Below the pieces are notes generated by a model. The model searched no databases and was not told the origin of the DNA. It saw only the letters and a list, made by a program, of their open reading frames with translations. A stretch of 8,648 bases of DNA from Pseudomonadota bacterium (GTDB taxonomy: Bacteria > Pseudomonadota > Alphaproteobacteria > Reyranellales > Reyranellaceae). The DNA is taken from NCBI GenBank assembly GCA_023436825.1, contig JAEZHS010000558.1:1-8648 (forward strand), written 5' to 3'. Shown here in pieces: positions 1 to 6,729 of this stretch (position 1 is its first letter; each line of letters starts with the position of its first letter). Made by a program: the position numbers and the translations under genes.

Positions 1-1
1 G

Positions 2-1144
2 ACCGACACACTCGAGTACCTGCGCACGCCTGCGGCGATTCGCGAGCGGGCGGAGGCGATGCTGAAGTACGCCGAGGACGGGCGATCCGCCTGGTTCTCG
101 ATCGATCCCAACGGGCTCGAGGCCGCGGTCCAGGCGACGCTCGCGGTGACGCGGCAGCGCTTCGCCAATCCGGCGGCGATCCCATTCCATTCGCGCTGGC
201 GGCATTTCGAGGCCGGCGGCCGCGACCGCTGGCCGGCGCTGGCCGAACGCCTGGCCGGTCTGCCGAAGGAGGAGATCGCGCGCCGGCGCATTGATCTCGC
301 GGTCGTATCGGTGCTGCTCGACGCCGGCGCCGGGCCGGCATGGTCATATCGCGAGCCCGGCACGGGCGATACCTATGCGCGCTCCGAGGGCCTGGGTGTC
401 GCGAGCTTCCACATGTTCGCCAACGGCGCGTTCAGCCGCGATGCCAAGGGCGATCCGCTGCGCGTCGATGCCGAGCGTCTGGCTGTGCTCACGCCTATGG
501 ACATCGCCATGGGCTTCCAGGTGAAGGCGCACAATCCGCTGACCGGACTTGAAGGCCGTGCCGACCTCTTGCGCAAGCTGGGCGGCGTCGGCCTGTCACG
601 GCCGGGCGATCTGTTTGATATCGTCGCCGGCCCTGAGGTGAGGGCAGCGACCATCCTGGCCGCCGTGCTCGACAAGCTGTCGCCGATCTGGCCGTTGCCC
701 ATGGGCGACGTCTGGCAGCACGCCGCCATCGGCTGGGTGCCGTTCCACAAGCTGTCGCAGTGGCTGTCCTATTCCCTGGTCGAGCCGCTTGAAGGCGCGG
801 GCCTCGAGGTCGCGGCGCTCGATGAGCTGACCGGGCTGCCCGAATATCGCAACGGCGGCCTGCTGGTCGATGCCGGGGCGCTCAGGCCCAAGCAGAAGGT
901 GCTGCTGGAGAAGGCATTTGCCGTCGGCGACGAGCCGATCGTCGAATGGCGGGCGTTGACGGTGGCGCTCCTCGATCGCGTCGCTGGCCACGTTCGCGGC
1001 CATCTTGGGCTCGATGCCGCTCGTCTGCCGCTGGTGAAAGTCCTGGAAGCCGGCACCTGGTTCGCCGGCCGCGTACTTGCCGCCGAGCGCCGCCCCGGCG
1101 GCGGTCCGCCGATCGCCATCGTGAGCGACGGTACAGTGTTCTAG
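2..1144 (+). CDS. URC4/urg3-family protein (DUF1688), 5'-truncated by window edge
   Basis: The reading frame is open from base 2, so the true start lies left of the window; the ATG at 59 is internal, because the preceding residues (TDTLEYLRTPAAIRERAEA) look like the usual family N-terminus. About 380 residues are visible. Family-typical blocks are YREPGTGDTYARSEGLG (about residues 97-113 counted from the ATG at 59), a Trp/His-rich block VWQHAAIGWVPFHKLSQWL in the middle, LPEYRNGGLLVDAG, and a C-terminal VEWRALTVALLDR segment ending in SDGTVF. URC4/Urg3 proteins belong to the URC pathway of uracil degradation known from yeasts and some bacteria; their exact reaction is not something I can read from the sequence. 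The upp gene starts 42 bp downstream on the same strand, supporting a shared operon and function. Identification is from remembered family features. A plain 'DUF1688 protein' label is the safe alternative. Confidence 0.88.
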   Translation, partial: TDTLEYLRTPAAIRERAEAMLKYAEDGRSAWFSIDPNGLEAAVQATLAVTRQRFANPAAIPFHSRWRHFEAGGRDRWPALAERLAGLPKEEIARRRIDLAVVSVLLDAGAGPAWSYREPGTGDTYARSEGLGVASFHMFANGAFSRDAKGDPLRVDAERLAVLTPMDIAMGFQVKAHNPLTGLEGRADLLRKLGGVGLSRPGDLFDIVAGPEVRAATILAAVLDKLSPIWPLPMGDVWQHAAIGWVPFHKLSQWLSYSLVEPLEGAGLEVAALDELTGLPEYRNGGLLVDAGALRPKQKVLLEKAFAVGDEPIVEWRALTVALLDRVAGHVRGHLGLDAARLPLVKVLEAGTWFAGRVLAAERRPGGGPPIAIVSDGTVF

Positions 1145-1171
1145 GCTGCGCTCAGGATGACAGGGTTATTT

Positions 1172-1177
1172 GGGGAG
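1172..1177 (+). promoter_or_regulatory. Ribosome binding site that decides the upp start
   Basis: GGGGAG lies 9 bp before the ATG at 1187. In-frame ATGs at 1157 and 1178 are upstream of or overlap this site, so 1187 is the best-supported start. Confidence 0.75.
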
Positions 1178-1186
1178 ATGTTTGAG

Positions 1187-1825
1187 ATGTCGTTGCCGCA
1201 TTCGATTCACGTCGTCAGCCATCCGCTGGTGCAGCACAAGCTCACCAAGATGCGTGACCGGGAGACGTCGAGCACCAACTTCCGGCGCCTGCTGCGTGAG
1301 ATCGGCCTGTTGCTGGGCTACGACGCCACCCGCGACCTGCCGCTGGTCGAGCGCGACATCACCACTCCCATCAAGGCCATGAAGGCGCCGTTGCTCGAGG
1401 GCAAGAAACTGGTGGTCGTGCCGATCCTGCGCGCCGGCCTCGGACTCGCCGAGGGCATCATCGATCTCGTGCCGCTGGCGCGTGTCGGCCATGTCGGGCT
1501 TTATCGCGATCCCAAGACGCTGCAGGCGGTCGAGTACTACTTCAAGATCCCGCAGGACATCTCCGATCGCGACGTCATCGTCTGCGATCCCATGCTGGCG
1601 ACCGCGCACTCCGCCATCGCCGCCGTCGATCGCCTGAAGGAGTCGGGCGCCAGGCGCATCAAGTTCATCTGCGTGCTGGGCTCCGAGCAGGGCGCGCGCG
1701 CCTTCGCCGAGGTCCACCCCGACGTGCCGGTGTTCGCGGCAGCGATCGATGCCAAGCTCAACGATCACGGGTATATTGTCCCCGGCCTGGGCGATGCGGG
1801 CGACCGCCTGTTCGGGACCAAATAA
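1187..1825 (+). CDS. upp: Uracil phosphoribosyltransferase
   Basis: This 212-residue cytosolic enzyme (family usually about 208-210) converts uracil plus PRPP to UMP and pyrophosphate. Visible motifs are [10 protein letters not shown] (about residues 78-87), the PRPP-binding loop in [10 protein letters not shown] (134-143), and the uracil-binding C-terminal block [13 protein letters not shown] (195-207). The start was chosen by the GGGGAG site and by family length; the in-frame ATG at 1157 would add ten atypical residues. The gene follows the URC4 homolog and precedes a MAPEG gene by 18 bp, so it probably works as the UPRT step (URC6-type) of uracil catabolism as well as in salvage. One oddity is that the PRPP loop reads ATAHS, where the commonly quoted form is ATGGS; the first loop glycine is alanine here. 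The remaining motifs are intact, so I expect an active enzyme. Confidence 0.96.
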   Translation: MSLPHSIHVVSHPLVQHKLTKMRDRETSSTNFRRLLREIGLLLGYDATRDLPLVERDITTPIKAMKAPLLEGKKLVVVPILRAGLGLAEGIIDLVPLARVGHVGLYRDPKTLQAVEYYFKIPQDISDRDVIVCDPMLATAHSAIAAVDRLKESGARRIKFICVLGSEQGARAFAEVHPDVPVFAAAIDAKLNDHGYIVPGLGDAGDRLFGTK

Positions 1826-1843
1826 AATGGGGAGAGAACGCCA

Positions 1844-2239
1844 ATGTCACCCGACCTCAAGTATCTGCTCTTCTCGACCATACTGTGTTTCGTGCAGGTG
1901 CTGATCGCCGCCACCGGCGCCAACCAGCAGGTCGGCCTGCCGGCCCTGGCCGGCAACCGCGAGAACCTGCCCGAGTACAGCGGCTGGGCCGGCCGCGCGC
2001 GGCGCGCCCATCTCAACATGATCGAGAACCTGGTGCTGTTCGCGGCCCTGGTGCTGATCGCTGCCGTCTCCGGCAAGGCCAACGCCACCACGGCGATGGG
2101 CGCCATGATCTTCTTCTGGAGCCGGCTCGCCTATGCCGTGATCTACCTGATCGGCATTCCCTGGCTGCGCACGCTCGCCTGGTTCGTGTCGGTGATCGGC
2201 ATGGCCATGATCGCCTGGGCGCTCCTCCAGGCGACGTAG
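1844..2239 (+). CDS. MAPEG-family integral membrane protein
   Basis: The product has 131 residues with four probable membrane helices: about residues 5-24, 60-77, 83-106 and 108-128. Between helices 1 and 2 lies the MAPEG-like stretch GNREN...GRARRAHLNMIENLVLF (about 38-66), whose RARRAHxN core is characteristic of bacterial MAPEG proteins (membrane-associated proteins in eicosanoid and glutathione metabolism). Eukaryotic relatives are glutathione-dependent transferases or peroxidases; for small bacterial members the substrate is generally unknown. The start is supported by GGGGAGAG at 1829-1836, seven bases before the ATG. It begins 18 bp after upp and is probably cotranscribed, but nothing visible ties it to uracil breakdown, so it may be a passenger. 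The gene converges on the copper-type block, with a large palindrome between them. Confidence 0.87.
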   Translation: MSPDLKYLLFSTILCFVQVLIAATGANQQVGLPALAGNRENLPEYSGWAGRARRAHLNMIENLVLFAALVLIAAVSGKANATTAMGAMIFFWSRLAYAVIYLIGIPWLRTLAWFVSVIGMAMIAWALLQAT

Positions 2240-2244
2240 GCGGG

Positions 2245-2339
2245 TCTTCGTCTTCCGGACCGCGCGCGTCCTCGCGCACTCATGATCATACGTGCATGTG
2301 AACGCACTCAAGCGCGAGACGCGCGCGGTCCTGAAGAAT
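2245..2339. repeat. Dispersed palindromic repeat, complete copy between convergent genes
   Basis: An imperfect inverted repeat pairs 2251-2277 with 2312-2337. The core GGACCGCGCGCGTC (2257-2270) pairs perfectly with GACGCGCGCGGTCC (2318-2331), flanked by TCTTC/GAAGA outside and TCGCGC/GCGCGA inside, with one mismatch and one bulged C. The loop is about 34 nt. The 23 bases at 2245-2267 recur identically at 8602-8624, and a CTCATGRTCAT box follows at similar spacing in both copies. The element fills the gap between the MAPEG gene and the convergent chaperone gene. Its strong stem could slow polymerase or protect 3' ends from both sides, but there is no clear T-tract, so I call it a repeat rather than an intrinsic terminator. 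Confidence 0.8.
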
Positions 2340-2346
2340 ATGAGCC

Positions 2347-2814
2347 TCAGTGTTTGGCGGGCGACTGGGCGCCCATTGCCTGCACCAGCAGTTCGACGTC
2401 GATGCTGCCGGCCTTTTCGAACACCAGGGTCACCGGGACCTTGGCATCCTTTGCAAACGGCGCCTTCAGCTCCATGAACATGATGTGATAGCCGCCGGGC
2501 TTCAGCGTCACAGTGGCGCCGGGCGGGATCTCCACGCCCTTCTCGAGCTCGCGCATGCGCATCACGCTGCCGTCCATCTTCATCTCGTGGATCTCGACCT
2601 TGTCCGAGGCGGCACTGCGCACCGCGATCAGCCGGTCGGGCGTCGTGCCCTTGTTGGTGATGGTGACGAAGCCGCCGCCGGCCTTGGCGGTGGGCGGCGT
2701 GGCGCGCGTCCACGGCTGGTCGATTTCGAGTGAGCCGACTTTGTAGTTCTGCGCCGACGCAGGCCCCGCGATGAGCGCTGCGGCGGCGACCAGCGAAACC
2801 AATCGGATGGACAT
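2347..2814 (-). CDS. PCu(A)C-family periplasmic copper chaperone
   Basis: This is a 155-residue precursor with a signal peptide (MSIRLVSLVAAAALIAGPASA, cleavage likely before Q22). The mature part is one PCu(A)C domain. The copper(I) ligand pattern is visible as H76, M87, H110 and M112 (HEM ... M ... HIM), close to the family consensus H(M)X10MX21HXM. Known members bind Cu(I) in the periplasm and pass it to the CuA or CuB sites of cytochrome oxidases, often together with Sco or thioredoxin-like proteins. Here the gene directly follows a TlpA-like thioredoxin with a 10-bp gap, which fits that partnership. The start is supported by GAGGAG at 2821-2826, six bases upstream and overlapping the end of the preceding gene. 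Family assignment is firm; the delivery target is inferred. Confidence 0.93.
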   Translation of the reverse strand: MSIRLVSLVAAAALIAGPASAQNYKVGSLEIDQPWTRATPPTAKAGGGFVTITNKGTTPDRLIAVRSAASDKVEIHEMKMDGSVMRMRELEKGVEIPPGATVTLKPGGYHIMFMELKAPFAKDAKVPVTLVFEKAGSIDVELLVQAMGAQSPAKH

Positions 2815-2824
2815 GACTTGCTCC

Positions 2825-3313
2825 TCAATGAGACTTGGATTGGGTATCGAGCCACTGGCGGACCTGGGCCAGGTCGGCGACGCCGGGCAGCACGGTCGCC
2901 TTGCCGTCGCGATCGATCATCACGGTGCGCGGCAACTCGCCCGCCCATGCCGGGTCGATCTCGTAGCGCAGGCGTTCGTAGAAGCGGTCCGTGAACGACC
3001 AGCTTTCGGCCTTGCCCAGGCCGGCCTTGGCCAGCGTGGCGGCCACCCGCTCGGGATCCTGTGGCACCGGGTCGGCCGCGATCAGCACCAACCGGAGATC
3101 GGGCCGCTTGGCCTGCAGTGCGCCCCAAAGCGGCAGTTCGACCAGGCAGGGTGCGCAGGTCAGGCCCCAGAAATGGATCACGGTCGGCCGGCCGGCATGG
3201 GCCTCGCGCAGCTTCGCCCAGCTTCCGCGTTCGAAGGACTGGGGATCGGCGGCCTCGGCCGACCCGAACGAGACGACGCCGAGCAGCGCGGCAAGAAGAC
3301 AGAGCAATCTCAT
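2825..3313 (-). CDS. TlpA-like exported thioredoxin-fold protein
   Basis: The product has 162 residues. An N-terminal signal sequence (MRLLCLLAALLGVVSFGSAEA) exports it to the periplasm or anchors it in the inner membrane. The thioredoxin fold shows the active site CAPC at 53-56 in HFWGLTCAPCLVELP, the cis-proline P128 in ELPRT, and the following strand VMIDRDGK. Such TlpA/ResA-type proteins reduce disulfides or metal-site cysteines in the cell envelope. The start at 3313 gives a proper signal peptide, has GGGAG at 3321-3325, and overlaps the stop of the preceding gene as ATGA; a longer in-frame extension to 3517 would lie inside that gene and carries no signal. Position between a metal-type receptor module and PCu(A)C suggests it keeps cysteines of copper-binding partners reduced, an inference by analogy with TlpA/Sco and PCu(A)C in oxidase assembly. 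Confidence 0.9.
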   Translation of the reverse strand: MRLLCLLAALLGVVSFGSAEAADPQSFERGSWAKLREAHAGRPTVIHFWGLTCAPCLVELPLWGALQAKRPDLRLVLIAADPVPQDPERVAATLAKAGLGKAESWSFTDRFYERLRYEIDPAWAGELPRTVMIDRDGKATVLPGVADLAQVRQWLDTQSKSH

Positions 3314-4491
3314 GGTTGGTCTCCCAACGGGATCAGGCGATAGCCCTCGTTCTTGGTCAGCCATGACAGGTAGGTGCGCTGCTTGTCGGCGACCAGCAGA
3401 GGATGGTCGGACGCATCCGCGGTCTCTGCGACAGTCCGGGTCTCGCTCCACTGCTTGCCGCTGTCCCGGGAGACCTGCCAGCGCACGACGACCTTGTCGC
3501 CGTCGAATTCCTTCCATACGAGGTGGAGCGCCGAACCGTTGGCGAGCAGATAGGGACGGGACGGTTGGCGATCGGGCTTCGACAGCGCCCGCGGCGGCGA
3601 GTAGGCCGCATCGGCGGAATCGGCGCGCGCATAGAAGAGGCCCTTGCGCGCCGCGCCGTCGGTGAACCAGGCTACGTGGTAGGAGCCGTCAGGTGCGATG
3701 GCGATGGTTGGGCCGTGATGCGGGCAGGCCTCGACCTTCCAGTTATCGACACTGACGCGGCGCACCGGGCCCGGCGTGGTCTCGTTCTGGAAGGTGATGA
3801 CCTCGTGATCGCGCACCGATCCGGGGAAGATGTTGCGGAACACCACGGCTGGGCGATCCGCTCCGGCGAAGGCGAGGCCCAGCCGGCAGCATTCACAGGT
3901 GTTGTCGAGCGCGATCGAGGTTTTGCCGAAATCGCCGTCGCCGTCCTCCCAGGCATAGGCGAACGCGGCGCCGGGATAGGCGCGGCCGGCGGCTCGTGCT
4001 TTGGCGACGTTGCGCTTGTCGAGCCAGGCCGCGAAGACGCGGCCCGCCGGATCGACGCCTGCGACCTCGAAGCGCTGGCTGGTCGTGTCGGATGTGATCG
4101 GGCGGGGGCGCGTGAAGGTCGCTCCATTGTCGCTCGACCGCGAGAAGTAGGCGCGGCCGTTGAAATTCTTGTCCTGGAAGACGCCGAACGTGACGATCAG
4201 CCCGCCTTTCGGATCGACCGCGATGCGTGCGCGCGCATCGGGCCCCCAGTCGAGGCTCATCGGCTCCGGAGTCACCATGACGGGCGGCGCGAAGGTCTTG
4301 CCGAGATCGGTCGAGCGCAGCGCGGCAACGCGATCGCCCATGGGCCGCGCCAGCCACAGCGTGCCGTCCGGACCGAAGGCCGGCGAGGCGGTGAAGGCCT
4401 CTGGCGCGCTGCCCGGCTTGCCGTGTTGATGCTGAGCAGCCACCGTCGAAGCCAACAGGACGAGCGCGGCGAACGGAATGACGATACGCAT
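3310..4491 (-). CDS. Exported BNR/sialidase-like beta-propeller protein with CECC and CPHHG motifs
   Basis: This is a 393-residue exported protein with a signal peptide (MRIVIPFAALVLLASTVAA) and a mature start near QHQHGK. Asp-box (BNR) repeats S-x-D-x-G-x-T-[FW] occur at about 60-67 (STDLGKTF), 119-126 (SSDNGATF) and 341-348 (SRDSGKQW), indicating a sialidase-type beta-propeller. I see no convincing catalytic sialidase set, so an 'exo-alpha-sialidase' label would rest on fold only. Its four cysteines lie in two clusters: C199, C201, C202 (CECC) and C256 in CPHHG, next to H258 and H259; H21 and H23 lie at the mature N-terminus. These suggest metal binding or a redox-active pair. The stop of the receptor gene overlaps its start by one base (TGATG) and its own stop overlaps the thioredoxin start by four, implying translational coupling. 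Function is unknown; a periplasmic copper-binding role is inferred from context. Confidence 0.85.
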   Translation of the reverse strand: MRIVIPFAALVLLASTVAAQHQHGKPGSAPEAFTASPAFGPDGTLWLARPMGDRVAALRSTDLGKTFAPPVMVTPEPMSLDWGPDARARIAVDPKGGLIVTFGVFQDKNFNGRAYFSRSSDNGATFTRPRPITSDTTSQRFEVAGVDPAGRVFAAWLDKRNVAKARAAGRAYPGAAFAYAWEDGDGDFGKTSIALDNTCECCRLGLAFAGADRPAVVFRNIFPGSVRDHEVITFQNETTPGPVRRVSVDNWKVEACPHHGPTIAIAPDGSYHVAWFTDGAARKGLFYARADSADAAYSPPRALSKPDRQPSRPYLLANGSALHLVWKEFDGDKVVVRWQVSRDSGKQWSETRTVAETADASDHPLLVADKQRTYLSWLTKNEGYRLIPLGDQP

Positions 4492-6665
4492 CAGAACCTC
4501 ACTCTCAAGCCGGCGATTGCGGTCAGCGGCATTCCGAGCTGGGGAATGGCCGTCGCATTGACCGTCGACCCCTCGAACGACGTCAGTGTGTAGCCGGATG
4601 CCAAGTATTGGACGTTGGTCAGGTTCTGGATACTGCCATAGATGTCCACGTCCTTGGCCGGCGACCATCTCACGCCGAGGTCGATCAGGGCCGCTCCGTC
4701 GTTCAACTGCGTGTGACCGGTGTCGTTCCAGTAGGGCGGGAAGGCCTTCATCGACGCGGTCAGGAACAGGTTCTCGATCGGCCGCCACTCTACACCGGCC
4801 GTGAACATGTAGGTCGGCACCTGGCCGAGCTGCACGCCGGTGCGTACCAGCATCGGATTAGTCGAACTTGTGAGATAGGCCACGGTGTTGGTGAAGCTGC
4901 CGATCAGCTTGAGCTGCTCGACCGGCTGCCAGGTCGCGATCAGCTCGACACCCTGGAAGGTGGCGTTACCGACATTTTGGTACTGCCGCACCGTCGTGAA
5001 GGCGGGACTGAGACCCGCCGCCGTGACGAACGGCGCCGCGCAGGCCGGGTTGGCGTTGCACACCGTCACGAAGTCGATGAAGTTGTTGAGGTTGTTGTTG
5101 AAGTACGTGCCCGACAGCGTGAAGCCCTTCCATTCGAAGTCGAAGCCCACCTCCTGACCGAAGTTCGTCATCGGCTGCAGGTTGGGGTTGATCGTCGTGT
5201 AGCTCGTGCCGGCGGCGAACACCCGGTACATCTGGTTTATGCCCGGTGCGGAGAAGTTTCGGTAGATCGCGCCACGCAGCGTCAGCTCGTCGCTGGCATA
5301 GAACTTCAGGCCGACGCGCGGATCGAAGCTCGAGGCGCTGGCGTTGGGCACCACGTTGAGGGTGCTCGAGTTCTGGGTGAGCACGCTGGCGTTCATCGCC
5401 TGCCAGAAGTCGCCGCGCACGCCCACGGTGATATCGACCGGCACGCCGGTGAAGCGGTATGTGCCCTGGCCGAACACGCCCTGCAGCCGGTGCTCGCCGT
5501 TGACGACGAAGGTCGTGGGGGGCGCCGTCGCGCTGGCATAGAGGCTGTTGTAGTCGGTGACCAGCGTGCGCCGCGCATCGATGCCGATCTTGACATCACG
5601 CAGGGGACCGAAGTTCGCCTCGTAGAATATCGAGCCGCCCTGGTCGGCGTTGGGCGCGGCCTCGATCTGGCTGACGAACTGGTTGGTCGCGTTGATGTTG
5701 TTCAGCGTGTAGCTGCCGCTCGCCACGTTGATGGTGCCGAACGAGCCGCCGCTCACCCAGCCACTGACGTTGATCGAGGACTGCTCGTCGAGTTGGTAGC
5801 TGCCGCCCAGCAGGAGGCGGTAGGTCGACCAGTTGTTGTGGGCGAACGTCCAGACCAGCCCGTCCTCGTAGGTCTGGTTGAGATAGGCTTTGGCGAAGAG
5901 CTTCAGCTTGTCGCTGGGCGTGAAGAAGGCGCTGACGGCGACGTTGTCGGCCTTCGACGCGGTCGGCACCAGATTGGCGTTCTGGTACTGCGCCGGCGTG
6001 AGATTGTAGCCGGAACTCTGAGCATGATTGTAGCTCGCCCCGAGCTTGACCTTGTCGTTGACGACGTAGCTGCCGGCCGCCTCGGCCGTGGCGGTGTTGT
6101 AGCTGCCGTAGCTGACGTCGGCCGACGCCCCCGTCTTGGTGGGCTCGCGGGTGACGATGTTTATGACGCCGCCCATCGCCATGTTGCCCCACAGGCTGGT
6201 GGCGCCGCCGCCGCGGATCACTTCGATGCGCTCGACGGAATTCTTCGGGATGGCGCTCCAGTTGATGGTCCGGAAATAGGGGTCGTTGATCGGCACGCCG
6301 TCGACCATCACCAGCGTGTTGATCGTGGTGCTGGTGCCGAAGCCGCGGATGTTGACCGGCTGAGCCGTCGGATGGAGCTGGCCGGTCGGGATGTTGGGCA
6401 GCCACACACCCGGGATACGGTTGACGATCTGGTCGACGCCGGTCTCGGGCGTCGCCTGGATCTGCTCGCGGGTCATCAGCGTGGTGCTGACGTCGAGCTT
6501 GTCGAGCGCCGAGCCGCGGCCGGCGCGGCCGGGGATGGGCGGCGGGTTGACGGGCGCCTGCTGCCCGGGCGGCGCAGACGGCGGCGTATCCTGCGCTCGG
6601 GCCAACGCAGGGATCAGCGCCAGGCCCGCGAATGCGGCGAACGTCGCCGCGCGAACGGAAAACAT
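4491..6665 (-). CDS. TonB-dependent outer-membrane receptor (probable metal or metal-complex uptake)
   Basis: The product has 724 residues, with a signal peptide ending near ALARA (residue 24), then a Pro-rich linker. A plug domain spans about 55-172 and carries the hallmark blocks VNIRGFG, VMVDGVPINDP, VERIEVIRGGGATSLWGNMAMGGVINIVT. A beta-barrel follows to the C-terminal GLRVRF, ending in the phenylalanine typical of outer-membrane barrels. Such receptors import scarce ligands using TonB/ExbBD energy. The ligand cannot be read directly; the downstream thioredoxin and PCu(A)C genes suggest copper or a copper complex. I chose the ATG at 6665, eight bases after GGGGAG (6674-6679); the in-frame TTG at 6671 is only two bases from that site. 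The only two cysteines, C536 and C542, sit close together in a probable extracellular loop. It is not obviously OprC/NosA-like in the plug. Confidence 0.92.
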   Translation of the reverse strand: MFSVRAATFAAFAGLALIPALARAQDTPPSAPPGQQAPVNPPPIPGRAGRGSALDKLDVSTTLMTREQIQATPETGVDQIVNRIPGVWLPNIPTGQLHPTAQPVNIRGFGTSTTINTLVMVDGVPINDPYFRTINWSAIPKNSVERIEVIRGGGATSLWGNMAMGGVINIVTREPTKTGASADVSYGSYNTATAEAAGSYVVNDKVKLGASYNHAQSSGYNLTPAQYQNANLVPTASKADNVAVSAFFTPSDKLKLFAKAYLNQTYEDGLVWTFAHNNWSTYRLLLGGSYQLDEQSSINVSGWVSGGSFGTINVASGSYTLNNINATNQFVSQIEAAPNADQGGSIFYEANFGPLRDVKIGIDARRTLVTDYNSLYASATAPPTTFVVNGEHRLQGVFGQGTYRFTGVPVDITVGVRGDFWQAMNASVLTQNSSTLNVVPNASASSFDPRVGLKFYASDELTLRGAIYRNFSAPGINQMYRVFAAGTSYTTINPNLQPMTNFGQEVGFDFEWKGFTLSGTYFNNNLNNFIDFVTVCNANPACAAPFVTAAGLSPAFTTVRQYQNVGNATFQGVELIATWQPVEQLKLIGSFTNTVAYLTSSTNPMLVRTGVQLGQVPTYMFTAGVEWRPIENLFLTASMKAFPPYWNDTGHTQLNDGAALIDLGVRWSPAKDVDIYGSIQNLTNVQYLASGYTLTSFEGSTVNATAIPQLGMPLTAIAGLRVRF

Positions 6666-6673
6666 GAACAAAA

Positions 6674-6679
6674 CTCCCC
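6674..6679 (-). promoter_or_regulatory. Ribosome binding site that decides the receptor start
   Basis: GGGGAG on the minus strand sits eight bases before the ATG at 6665. This favours that start over an in-frame TTG at 6671. Confidence 0.7.
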
Positions 6680-6681
6680 AA

Positions 6682-6719
6682 AAGACGAAGGAACGCGACG
6701 CACGGCGAAGCGCGTCGCG
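6682..6719 (-). terminator. Hairpin with T-rich tail between DUF2946-like and receptor genes (possible attenuator)
   Basis: An 8-bp perfect inverted repeat, CGCGACGC (6694-6701) and GCGTCGCG (6712-6719), encloses a 10-nt loop. Read on the minus strand it is followed by the pyrimidine run TTCCTTCGTCTTTT, then the receptor's ribosome binding site. This resembles an intrinsic terminator with a poor U-tract, so partial read-through is more likely than full stop. It lies within the 64-base gap between the two coding regions. Called from base pairing only. Confidence 0.45.
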
Positions 6720-6729
6720 GTTTCAGGCG

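Noticed and set aside
2251..2337. Bidirectional intrinsic terminator
   Set aside because: The stem is strong, but the 34-nt loop is large and no T-tract follows either arm. It is better described as a repeat that could affect 3' ends.
2282..2488. Small + strand frame encoding ACERTQARDARGPEEYE
   Set aside because: It starts within the palindromic repeat and runs antisense into the PCu(A)C gene. The ARGPEE peptide is a translation of the repeat.
1847..2713. 288-codon open frame on the - strand
   Set aside because: It spans the MAPEG gene, the repeat and the out-of-frame chaperone gene. His/Arg-rich composition and no domain mark it as a shadow frame.
3310..4491. Functional exo-alpha-sialidase
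   Set aside because: Asp boxes show the propeller fold only. I could not identify the catalytic set, and the neighbours point to metal handling.
3403..4593. 396-codon open frame on the + strand
   Set aside because: It is antisense to the BNR propeller gene, which has a signal peptide and Asp boxes. The + frame has low-complexity composition and no motifs.
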